Below are positions 11,001-17,714 of a DNA stretch of 32,821 nt, one piece after another. Origin of the DNA: an uncultured Bacilli bacterium (GTDB taxonomy: Bacteria > Bacillota_I > Bacilli_A > RFN20 > CAG-631); NCBI GenBank assembly GCA_934201705.1, contig CAKPXF010000029.1, positions 1-32,821 of the forward strand, in the 5' to 3' direction. Numbering within the stretch: position 1 is the stretch's first letter; the number at the start of each line of letters is the position of its first letter. The notes under the pieces were generated by a model. That model searched no databases, was not told the origin of the DNA, and saw only the letters and a list, made by a program, of their open reading frames with translations. Position numbers and translations under genes: made by a program.

Positions 11001-11328
11001 CAACCCTGCTCCATGGAAAAGACTCTTTGTCTTTTTCCCACAACGTTGTTGCTTGTCCGTTTTTAGATACAAATATGAGCGTTGCAGTATAGTTTGCTCC
11101 GTCTGCTACTTTGAGTGTTTTTGTTGTTTCGTCCTCGAATTCAAACGCGGTGGCAAGACTATCGCCGACGTTTGTTTTTCCGAACGCTATTTCGAGCGTA
11201 TCAATCGTCGTCGTTTCGGCGTGCGCTAGTTTTGGTCCTGTTAATACAATGCCAAGTATAAATGCAAGGCACATAGCCAGTCCTAATGCAAGCGTAAATA
11301 TCTTTGCCCTTCTTGTGTTGTGTGTCAT
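8002..11328 (-). CDS. Cys-repeat surface protein with C-terminal membrane anchor, 1108 residues
   Basis: The ATG at 11328 follows AAAGGAGC. A signal peptide ends in LAHA|E (signal peptidase I type, cleavage near residue 37). Residues about 40-280 form an unrecognised beta-rich region. From about 285 to 970 there are many CxxC-type units with His (for example C.TCG, CKGCKK, CSFCKK), separated by two unrecognised non-Cys stretches. Residues about 975-1045 form one InlB/Flg_new-like repeat (GKVFKGWKD ... TLIAVYED). A Gly-rich transmembrane helix (about 1060-1085) is followed by a basic cytoplasmic tail ending KKKQ, so this protein is anchored at its C-terminus, unlike its three neighbours. It is the first gene of the four-gene run and is divergent from the binding-protein gene. 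Function unknown. Confidence 0.88.
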   Translation of the reverse strand: MTHNTRRAKIFTLALGLAMCLAFILGIVLTGPKLAHAETTTIDTLEIAFGKTNVGDSLATAFEFEDETTKTLKVADGANYTATLIFVSKNGQATTLWEKDKESFPWSRVENQLIEQKVAYCIRVCFTTKENYKLSKDVDLLKRNLQVLGAKLGKGMDIELWDTAGQNNISTIIYMDFIISKGMTYLGYPRYISPRINEKVSGKISTDFTDTGMWISGAPAPYTYAAKIAPIGMVIQTVNVFDESNCYYQIIAKNAMGGGMMYITATAADGQTCDIPVTIAEVSGGHEHTWVEEIGQIDYEHHGYTKCTDPACPGVAPAFDKGSQYARHEFYPDCNAKCKTCGELGNPDAKHNFSAVASEDDKTSHLFKCACGEIEKDVSGNVIKEKHSGGIQTCLSGAKCDTCGEEYLAATGHKFEFRSYRVHGEDNHLGFCKHCGKEDANLRHNPRGGTATCQKRATCTYTASNGDICGCEYGDFKTHNFVNGICTECSSGEYIKEILIDVPEYHYGMPYKPLFFPTIKKGNVIVGDEINLQASLSRDGNGTLCNANEYETVLVKNNSVMRYVFTPQSNCKFPENLDELNVMSTRGEVLSKQIDHLGNLIVIVLLRLDNAVQSVDIDFEQPYNDNFAANYQVNEKNGYAVTLSNWDNVYDGKFMTNAASTVDVIVTAPDGMVMPSANNVSGLKNWLGKLTISGATLEYWKKSTNDKEIVFRVQLSRTIDCPHETVILEAGKPATCTEDGIKDKYVCKGCKKAFFDANRTMMWYDVIATIPKGHLVIRHDANPCSEGNDGNIVYFKCQREECSKIFTEATCSNEITLAETIIHDFKTKWSSNKDMHYHECKNCKVKNDIATHRPDRMAATDDDPVKCLDCGYIIDPALAHNTHHTIFVPGEDATCTKEGKKPYYKCDGCEMKFEDELATKLIVDESTLLTPKEHRFGEWVDEVSATEETEGIRGHKDCSFCKKHFDENGEEIADLTIAKLVKAEVTIIGGSGGGRLTIGDIVTIMADAPVAGKVFKGWKDASGNIVNTDAEYTFTVTGETTLIAVYEDVLEVKLSKKEGLSGGAIVGIIIGSLAGTGIIGFAIFWFAIRKKSFADLIAIIKEIGKKKQ

Positions 11329-11612
11329 AATCGCTGCTCCTTTTCAGTCCGTTTTGTTATGTTTGAAATTTTGCTTGTTGTTGCAAATGGCACTTGACTT
11401 TCGCATGCGTGTGTGATAAATATTGTATATAAAATATACACGCGGTGTTTTTGTATTTACTTGCAACGTTTAAAGCATCATGAGTATAGCATAGCCAAAA
11501 TAAAAAATTCCCCCACCCAAATCTTAAAAAGGTGGGGAAATCTGAAAAAAAATTAAAAAAATTTTTAAATCTGCTGGGCAAGCGCTCATGTAACCGTTAA
11601 TGGAGGACAAAT
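11329..11612. promoter_or_regulatory. Divergent intergenic region with two inverted repeats
   Basis: This 284-bp gap separates the minus-strand surface genes from the plus-strand binding-protein operon, so both promoters should lie here. I see TGTATAT-AAA-ATATACA at 11424-11440, a possible operator. A G/C-rich hairpin lies at 11508-11539 (TTCCCCCACC ... GGTGGGGAA, one bulged C). On the minus strand that hairpin is followed by a T-rich run and looks like a terminator that would block leftward read-through. TTGACT at about 11393 is a possible plus-strand -35, but no good -10 sits at the right distance. No confident promoter call. Confidence 0.45.
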
Positions 11613-12968
11613 ATGAGATGTAAGACCAAAAAAAATGTTTCATTGCTTATCATCATTGTGATAACGTACGCAATATCTTTTACTTTTTTTTCCTGTAATA
11701 AAAGAAACACATTACTCGACCCAAAAAAACCGACGACTCTCACTATGTGGCACGTTTACGGCGAGCAGGTTAATTCGCCAATGAACGACTTTATTGAGCA
11801 ATTTAATGCAACCATCGGCAAAGAAAAAGGAATCATTATTAACGTTACGCTAATGTCAAACGCATCACAAATTGGAAAAAAGCTGAAAGACGCTCAAACA
11901 GACAAAGCAGGATCTAAGGAAATGCCTGATTTGTTCTTTTGTCATTCAAGCGACGCTCGCGGTCTAGGTGCGAATAATCTTTTAAATTGGAGCAATTGTT
12001 TTTCCCAGTCTGAACTTAACAATTTCGTACCTGATTTTTTAAGCGATGGATTGGTCGACGATAATCTTGTTGTTTTTCCTGTTTCAAAATCGACATATAT
12101 GCTCTTCATTGCAGGTGGAGTTTTTGATAGATTTGCTGTCGCTAAAGATGTTTCTCTATCCGATCTTGGAACCTGGAAAGGTTTTTTCTCTGTTGCCGAA
12201 AAGTATTACGATTGGTCAGGTGGTAAACCGTTTTGCGCAATAGATTATCTGATAAGGCTTGCTGAACTATGTGCCATATCCGAAGGAGAAAATATTTCTT
12301 ATAAAGACGGCTGGTACGATGCGAATAACCCAGCTTTGATAAAAGCATACGATATGTTTGTCACATCTATCGCCAAAGGACATATTGTCGTATCAGATTT
12401 GTATTCCAACACACAGGTTATGACAGGTCAGACATGCGCAGGTATCGGTTCTTCGGCTTCCATTCTTTATTACAATGACGAAATCACCTACCCCGACAAT
12501 ACGTCGGAAAAAATGAATCTGCAAGTTTTACCATTGCCACAGCAGACAGGAAAACAAAAAGTCGCAACGCAATCAGGCGTCGGACTTTGTGCTTATAAAA
12601 CGACCGACCAAAAAGCCGAGGCTGCAACAATTTTCACGAGATGGTTTACTGAAAAACAGCGTAATGTGGACTTCGTCCTTTCAACTGGATATATGCCAGT
12701 AAGAACCGGGGCTTTCGAAAAAATAAATGAAAACTCTTTTAAGTCTATCGCCTACAAAAAACTTTATAGTGCCTTATCGAAAACCGTCGCTACCTGCACT
12801 TTTGTAAAAGAGCCAAACTTCGACGGCTATTATTCTAAAGTGCAAACGCTATACACCGAAATCCGCAAAATCCAGCAAAATCTTTCTTCACTATATGCAA
12901 CTGGCAAAACCACAGAACAAATCGTTGCAAAAATGATATCCGCTCTAACATCGCTTGGCACAAAATAA
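11613..12968 (+). CDS. ABC-type sugar solute-binding lipoprotein
   Basis: 451 residues. GGAGG lies six bases before the ATG. The lipobox is F-F-S-C (Cys28). The body matches the extracellular solute-binding protein family 1 (carbohydrate binders): LTMWHVYGEQ at the mature N-terminus, PDLFFCHSSD, a hinge region with GVGLCAYKT, and a C-terminal helical part. The usual partners, two permeases and an ATPase, are absent on both sides. The next gene, 15 bases downstream on the same strand, is a membrane-spanning LuxR-type regulator. The protein may therefore present its ligand to that sensor, or feed a transporter encoded elsewhere. Family call is firm; substrate and the sensing role are inference. 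Confidence 0.88.
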   Translation: MRCKTKKNVSLLIIIVITYAISFTFFSCNKRNTLLDPKKPTTLTMWHVYGEQVNSPMNDFIEQFNATIGKEKGIIINVTLMSNASQIGKKLKDAQTDKAGSKEMPDLFFCHSSDARGLGANNLLNWSNCFSQSELNNFVPDFLSDGLVDDNLVVFPVSKSTYMLFIAGGVFDRFAVAKDVSLSDLGTWKGFFSVAEKYYDWSGGKPFCAIDYLIRLAELCAISEGENISYKDGWYDANNPALIKAYDMFVTSIAKGHIVVSDLYSNTQVMTGQTCAGIGSSASILYYNDEITYPDNTSEKMNLQVLPLPQQTGKQKVATQSGVGLCAYKTTDQKAEAATIFTRWFTEKQRNVDFVLSTGYMPVRTGAFEKINENSFKSIAYKKLYSALSKTVATCTFVKEPNFDGYYSKVQTLYTEIRKIQQNLSSLYATGKTTEQIVAKMISALTSLGTK

Positions 12969-12983
12969 TGGAGTAATCGAAAT

Positions 12984-14609
12984 ATGAAACTCATCGATTT
13001 CAAAAAAAAGAAAACCTCTATGCATCGTAAGCTTTTGTTATATATGCTTACGCTTGTCCTCGTTGTCGTTATGTTTATCGCAGTTGGTTTGTTTTTCATT
13101 GGACAATTTTCTACAACGAAGGAAAAATATTCAAACAATCTGACTTTTCAAAACGAGTTCTATACAAGACAAATTGAAAAATTTTTTGATGATCTTTCAA
13201 TGATGAGTGAGATGTTAGCAAATGATTCATCAGCGATAATAGACGATTATCTAAATGAAAAAGGAATTCATATAAGTGCACTTAACGATTCTCAATTGTA
13301 TACGGAAGGTGTGCAGGAAGCACTTTTTCCTAAACTTAAAGAAGAGTTACTTAAAGCGGATGCTTCAGGCGCCTTTATTATGCTTAACGCCACAGTGAAT
13401 ACTGGTGAAGCCAATTCAGATAAATCTAAAACAGGATTATATTTTCAACGCAGTACCCTTGATAGAACGGATGAAACACTACTACTGTTTCGGGGCAGTG
13501 CGGAACTAGGAAGAAAAAACAACATAATGCCACACCGTAAATGGCGATTGGAATTTAGAACCGATTTCTCTCCACAAGCAGGAAACTTCTTCAATAAAAC
13601 AATCACCAAAGGAAAGAAATCCGTTCTAACAGATATTTTTACGCTTAACGGAACAAGTGAAAAAGCAATGGCGTTCATTACTCCATTATTTGGCACTGAT
13701 GGCTCGTATTATGGCGTTTGCGGATTTGAAATCTCGAGAAATTACTTTAAAGATTTCTTTGCTCAACCAACAAGATTAGAGCAACTGACCTGCACATTTT
13801 CTAAAACGACAAAAGATGGCCAAATTGACTGTGAAAACATATTTTGGGCAGGTGTCCTTGGCGGATACTCTTTGAAGCCTAGTGGTACACTCGTACCCAA
13901 AGAAATTAACGACTCTCTTACCGAGCTTTTAGGAGAAAACACTTTCGTTGCTGCAAAAAGTGAGGTTACTATTTGCAATACGCCATACACCCTTGTAGTT
14001 ATGCAACCTAAAAGTGAATTTGACAAAACTGTGGCTGTAAATGTCACAAAAATCGTATTGGTATGCTTTTTACTTGTTTTTTCCGCCGTTGCACTTTGTG
14101 TAATTTTTTCAAAAAAATTCGTTTCTCCTATGATAAAAAGTCTTGAAAAAATACGTATGCAGGAGCATGCTAGAACCAAATCAGATATTATCGAAATTGA
14201 CGACTTATTCGTTTATCTTGCTGAACAGGACAGACTACGCGATTTCGAAACGGAAAATTTGAAACGTCAAAACGAAGAACTTGCAGTCGTAACAGAAAGC
14301 CAGATTAACGAAATCGACAAGCGTCAAACAGAAATCGACCGTCTAGCTTATTCTCGCAAAAACGAGATTGATCCAGATAATTATGAAGCATTCAAAATAG
14401 GTTTAAAAGAGCTTACAAAAACAGAAAAAAATATTTTTAACCTTTATCTACAAGGAAAAAGCGCAAAAGAAATCGCCACTATACTTAATATAAGAGAAAG
14501 TACGCTAAAATTCCACAATCACAATATTTTGGAAAAACTTAGCGTGTCTTCTCGCAAACAAATGTTACGCTACGCAACTTTGCTGAAACAAGAAACGCAA
14601 AGCAAATGA
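12984..14609 (+). CDS. Membrane-bound LuxR-type regulator with extracellular sensor domain
   Basis: 541 residues, starting 15 bases after the binding-protein stop with GGAG upstream, so co-transcribed and probably translationally close. Visible order: basic N-terminus, transmembrane helix at about 16-41, extracellular region at about 42-350 with a Cache-like layout (long first helix then a beta-rich part), second helix at 352-377, a short HAMP-like stretch (VSPMIKSLEKI), a coiled coil at about 412-455, then a LuxR/GerE helix-turn-helix at 475-535 (LTKTEKNIFNLYLQGKSAKEIA ... KFHNHNILEKL). No histidine-kinase or receiver domain is present: it is a one-component regulator that would have to bind DNA from the membrane or after cleavage. 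A target in the divergent gap at 11329-11612 is plausible. Confidence 0.85.
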   Translation: MKLIDFKKKKTSMHRKLLLYMLTLVLVVVMFIAVGLFFIGQFSTTKEKYSNNLTFQNEFYTRQIEKFFDDLSMMSEMLANDSSAIIDDYLNEKGIHISALNDSQLYTEGVQEALFPKLKEELLKADASGAFIMLNATVNTGEANSDKSKTGLYFQRSTLDRTDETLLLFRGSAELGRKNNIMPHRKWRLEFRTDFSPQAGNFFNKTITKGKKSVLTDIFTLNGTSEKAMAFITPLFGTDGSYYGVCGFEISRNYFKDFFAQPTRLEQLTCTFSKTTKDGQIDCENIFWAGVLGGYSLKPSGTLVPKEINDSLTELLGENTFVAAKSEVTICNTPYTLVVMQPKSEFDKTVAVNVTKIVLVCFLLVFSAVALCVIFSKKFVSPMIKSLEKIRMQEHARTKSDIIEIDDLFVYLAEQDRLRDFETENLKRQNEELAVVTESQINEIDKRQTEIDRLAYSRKNEIDPDNYEAFKIGLKELTKTEKNIFNLYLQGKSAKEIATILNIRESTLKFHNHNILEKLSVSSRKQMLRYATLLKQETQSK

Positions 14610-15151
14610 CATAACTAAATTATCATATAGTTTGTAAAACATAATATTTCCCATCATGAAATTCATTAATACTTAAAATGTGGTTCCCTATATCAATAAA
14701 TACGTAAAACTATGGCGACTTTTTTACTTGTACGAGTTAGAACAAAAGTGATTTCTAATCACAAATGGGATGGAAATCTAATTTTTTAATGATGTATGGT
14801 TATAATCATTACTTGTTTAAGGATTTACTTTCTTTTATTAGATGTCAATTCTGCAACAAAAAAACAATGTTGCAGAAGAAATAATTAGAAAAGATTAGAA
14901 TTGTAACTATAACTAATCATTTTTGTGCTTTAGGTTCATTAACTTCGACCTTTTTTGTTTTTATTACCATTATAATACAATTTCCTAGAAAATAACCATA
15001 TTGTTTACTTTTCGCGATATTACATTATTACTGATTTTAACACAAAAACATTGCTTTCCTATGGAAATAAAATAAATAAAGAAAGGAATAATAGTCAACA
15101 CTTCACAATCAACTATTACTATTTCGACTCTTCTATAAAAATAGGATTTCT
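14610..15151. other. AT-rich gap without a recognisable gene
   Basis: There is no coding frame of credible length or sense on either strand. It holds a perfect 9-bp inverted repeat at 14849-14877 (TTCTGCAAC ... GTTGCAGAA, 11-nt loop) and a short one at 14748-14762 (GTGATT-TCT-AATCAC). No terminator is seen directly after the LuxR gene. This is where composition drops relative to the surface-protein block. No tRNA or RNA family was recognised. Confidence 0.5.
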
Positions 15152-15205
15152 AATAAATAAAAGGCAATCACTTTATTACAAATAAAATGACTGCCTTTAT
15201 TTATT
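15152..15205. terminator. Long hairpin, probable bidirectional terminator
   Basis: The arms AATAAATAAAAGGCAATCA and TGACTGCCTTTATTTATT pair almost fully, with AT-rich flanks on both sides. The core (AAGGCA ... TGCCTT) resembles the terminator downstream of ppdK at 17625-17664. It sits just downstream, on the minus strand, of the ppdK tail relic at 15217-15261, as expected of that relic's own terminator, and also faces the plus-strand LuxR operon. Confidence 0.65.
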
Positions 15206-15216
15206 TTATTATTAAA

Positions 15217-15261
15217 TTACTTATTTCTTGGGAATTTAATATTAGCTTGTGTTGCTGTGTT
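15217..15261 (-). pseudogene. Relic of a ppdK 3' end
   Basis: Minus-strand codons read NTATQANIKFPRNK and then TAA. The intact ppdK in this window ends AAAQANIKNPRK and TAA, so QANIK.PR.K and the stop are shared. Upstream of the relic the similarity fades, with only loose traces, and an in-frame stop lies a few codons away. A ppdK-like terminator hairpin follows at 15152-15205. I infer an old displaced copy of the ppdK tail. The match is short, so chance is not excluded. Between 15262 and 15468 I see nothing else. Confidence 0.5.
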
Positions 15262-15468
15262 ATAAAGGTAAAACATTCAGGCTTATAGTCTGTCTGTATA
15301 GCATAAAACCACTATTTTTATGTGTCAAGCAAGTGCGACACACCCTATATATATTACAATAAAATTGTTATTTAGCCAATCATTTCCGCATTGATTTTCA
15401 ACGACATTACTTTTCATTCGATAGAAATCTATTTTATATAACAACGTATCCTCTATCTAGATGTCATA

Positions 15469-16146
15469 TTAAAAATATGGCTTTAACTTCTCAATCAATT
15501 CATAAACCTTTGTTCCCGGTTTAGAATTTGACGGGGATTTATTTCCATTTTGTTCTTTTTGCAAACGAACAGCATTTTTAATCGCATCATCAATATATGG
15601 TTCAAGAATAGAAAACATATCCTCTCGATTTTTTTCGTATTTCCCGACGTTAATACTTTTCAAACACTTATCAAGTTTCGGAAAATAATAATCTCTATGC
15701 AAATCAGAATGATAGTAACCAAAATGCAACAGAAACCAAAGTTCTATACATTGATTAGACCATATCGCGTGATACTGACAATATGATGTACTGTTTTTCT
15801 TACATAATTCAGACACGCTATCTATTTTGTCTTTCGGGAAATCGTCTGTATCATACACAACCCAAATATGTTTAAAACTAAACTGTTTTTGACTTCTCTC
15901 CACAATTCCTCTTGCGTCATCAAAAAGTCCGACAGTATTTTTTCCATCGCCTCTTATTTCTAAACTAATACGATTTTTATACTTCTCGTTTATTCTAAGT
16001 TTTATTGCTTTAAAATAATTAGGCTCTGTTTTCGTACCTTACGTAATAATTAAATGATACTCAGGGTATATATTTATCTTTTTGTCGTTTCTTTTCTTTA
16101 ACCAATCCTTATCTCGATCGGATTTTTTTACAGGCTTTAAACTCAT
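15469..16146 (-). pseudogene. rloB: RloB-family (AbiLii-like) gene interrupted by one nonsense codon
   Basis: Reading from the ATG at 16146 gives a 225-codon frame with one TAA at codon 36 (16039-16041), then open to the stop at 15469. Residues before it read YHLIIT and after it GTKTEPNYFK. RloB proteins have EG.KTEP.YF there, so the stop stands exactly at the conserved TOPRIM-type glutamate (GAA to TAA). Further family features follow: IWVVYDTDDF (acidic motif at about residues 87-96) and a C-terminal SNQCIELWFLLHF segment. The ATG overlaps the upstream ATPase stop as ATGA, typical of coupled genes. Full length is otherwise normal for the family. Known role: RloB pairs with the RloA ATPase in anti-phage defence (AbiL-type). 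Here it is probably dead, unless this is a sequencing error. Confidence 0.85.
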
Positions 16147-17351
16147 TTGAAATTCTCCCAATCAAGCATTTTCTTAAAATAAGGATCTGCTCCGTATCTT
16201 CCTTCTAAATACTGCTTGTTATAAGAGGCTGTCGCATTTACTCTTTTCCCATCTTCTTTACGAATTTCATATAAAGAATATAATTCACTGCTATGTTCAT
16301 TGTCAAGAGCGGCAAACCATATTTCATCTCTCCGAAACACCTCATTATTCATTGTTGACATATCGTGCGAAGTAAACAGTAATTGCGCTCCGAATTTATT
16401 TATTTTCGGATCTGTAAATAAAGAAATAATATATCTTAACAATTTCGGATGAAGTTTTGCATCAAGTTCATCAATAATTGCCAATCGTCCCGTTTGCAAA
16501 GCAATCATTAAAATCGGAAGAGAACCAAAAAGTTTTCTTGTTCCGGCCGATTCTTTACTTAATAATAGCGAATACTCACCATCGTTTACATTGCGTGTCA
16601 ACAATAAGTCTTTCTTGTCATTGTCATAGTGGTAATCACAAATATCTATACCCATTTCATTCAACAGATTTATAAAGAGTTTCTTAAATGATTCATCTTC
16701 TGCAATCATAACGTCTAAGTCTGTAATCGGATTTGCATAATTTCTAATCACACAAGACTCAAACCATTCTTGTACCTCAACTATTACAGGTATATTGTAG
16801 TTTATCGCTAAAAACGACAAAAATAACATTTTCGGATTAACTTCTGTGTTAATACCGCTTTTCCCTATACTTGCGCCCAATTCTATGCTATTTTCTTCAC
16901 GTTCAAAAAGGACTGCTGATTTTTTCGCTCCAATTCCTCTTCTGAATAACGATTCCGATATAACAATATCGTTTTTTATAGCCACATAATATCTGTAATC
17001 ACTGCCGTTTTGTCTAAAATACAGATTGAATTCCGTAGGTTCATTTCTGGACTTTTCATCATATAAAAACGGCTCGCAATTAACTTTTTGCTGTACTATC
17101 AAGTTTATTCGATTCTTTTTTAATTCGTGAATCGGAAAAACAACCATAGTTATTAAACAAGATAAAGCTTGCAATAACGTCGTCTTCCCTCCGCCATTAG
17201 GGCCATAAACAACGCTAACGGGTAATAACGGCGTCGCTCTTTCAACTTTTATTAAAGAATCCTTAAATTCACTTAATTCTCCTGCTTGAAAATCAAATAT
17301 CGTTTCATTCTTATAAGACTTGAAATTTTTAAACCCGAATTGACACAACAT
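16143..17351 (-). CDS. rloA: RloA/AbiLi-like AAA family ATPase (phage defence)
   Basis: 402 residues. Walker A GPNGGGKT at 50-57, ABC-like signature around KESAGTRKLF (266-275), Walker B LAIIDE at 290-295 followed by the D-loop LDAKLHP, and a switch His in LLFTSHD (His329). This is the AAA_15/AAA_21 group of OLD-like ATPases, which senses or drives a partner nuclease. The start ATG at 17351 has AAGGAGG nine bases upstream and a perfect consensus promoter just above. Its TGA stop overlaps the RloB start by four bases (ATGA). All nucleotide-binding motifs are intact although the partner gene is interrupted. Family and motif calls are firm; the defence role follows from the RloA/RloB pairing known in AbiL systems. 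Confidence 0.88.
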   Translation of the reverse strand: MLCQFGFKNFKSYKNETIFDFQAGELSEFKDSLIKVERATPLLPVSVVYGPNGGGKTTLLQALSCLITMVVFPIHELKKNRINLIVQQKVNCEPFLYDEKSRNEPTEFNLYFRQNGSDYRYYVAIKNDIVISESLFRRGIGAKKSAVLFEREENSIELGASIGKSGINTEVNPKMLFLSFLAINYNIPVIVEVQEWFESCVIRNYANPITDLDVMIAEDESFKKLFINLLNEMGIDICDYHYDNDKKDLLLTRNVNDGEYSLLLSKESAGTRKLFGSLPILMIALQTGRLAIIDELDAKLHPKLLRYIISLFTDPKINKFGAQLLFTSHDMSTMNNEVFRRDEIWFAALDNEHSSELYSLYEIRKEDGKRVNATASYNKQYLEGRYGADPYFKKMLDWENFK

Positions 17352-17374
17352 AATTTATTGCCTCCTTGTATAGC

Positions 17375-17403
17375 ATTATATAATTATAATAGCCATTTGT
17401 CAA
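17375..17403 (-). promoter_or_regulatory. Perfect sigma-70/sigma-A promoter for rloAB
   Basis: On the minus strand: TTGACA (17398-17403), a 17-base spacer, TATAAT (17375-17380). Both hexamers match consensus fully. The ribosome site starts only about 9 bases below the -10, so the leader would be very short. No operator palindrome is seen, which suggests constitutive strong expression of the ATPase. Confidence 0.85.
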
Positions 17404-17624
17404 GTTTTATATGCCATTTCGGAAAAAATATTTTTACAAACGTACATATAAAACAACTTGTATAAGTTTTTTATTCCTTTATCGTCTTTGTTTTACATAT
17501 CAAAAGATCCTGCCATTACGTAAAAAGTTTTCCTTGCCCCTCTATAATACAGCAGTGCCTATTGCTGTGTGTAAAAAAGTGCTGACCGCCCGCCTTTTTT
17601 ATGGCATATTTTATTTCAAATAAG
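17404..17624. other. Gap between the rloA promoter and the ppdK terminator
   Basis: A 70-codon plus-strand frame exists (17411-17623), but it has no ribosome site and no recognisable protein character, so I do not call it. A short inverted repeat (ACAGCA ... TGCTGT, about 17550-17570) is present. If the rloAB block was inserted downstream of ppdK, its right boundary should lie in this stretch. Confidence 0.4.
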
Positions 17625-17664
17625 AAAAAAGGCAACCGCTACATTATCAAACGATTGCCTTTTA
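17625..17664 (-). terminator. Intrinsic terminator of ppdK
   Basis: On the minus strand the arms AAAAGGCAATCG and CGGTTGCCTTTTTT pair with one mismatch and end in a T-run, about 50 bases after the ppdK stop. Right place, orientation and shape. Confidence 0.8.
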
Positions 17665-17714
17665 AAATTTTATTTAAGATTTTTCAGCCGATCGAGACTA
17701 ATTTCGACCCGAAA

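Noticed and set aside
11613..12968. Complete ABC sugar importer locus
   Set aside because: No permease or ATPase gene is found on either side, so only the binding protein is called.
14610..15151. Possible tRNA, riboswitch or small RNA in the largest gene-free stretch
   Set aside because: No cloverleaf, no T-loop motif, no known aptamer core and no promoter-plus-terminator pair could be identified.
17411..17623. 70-codon plus-strand frame upstream of rloA
   Set aside because: No ribosome site, no recognisable motif, and it covers the rloA promoter and runs up to the ppdK terminator.
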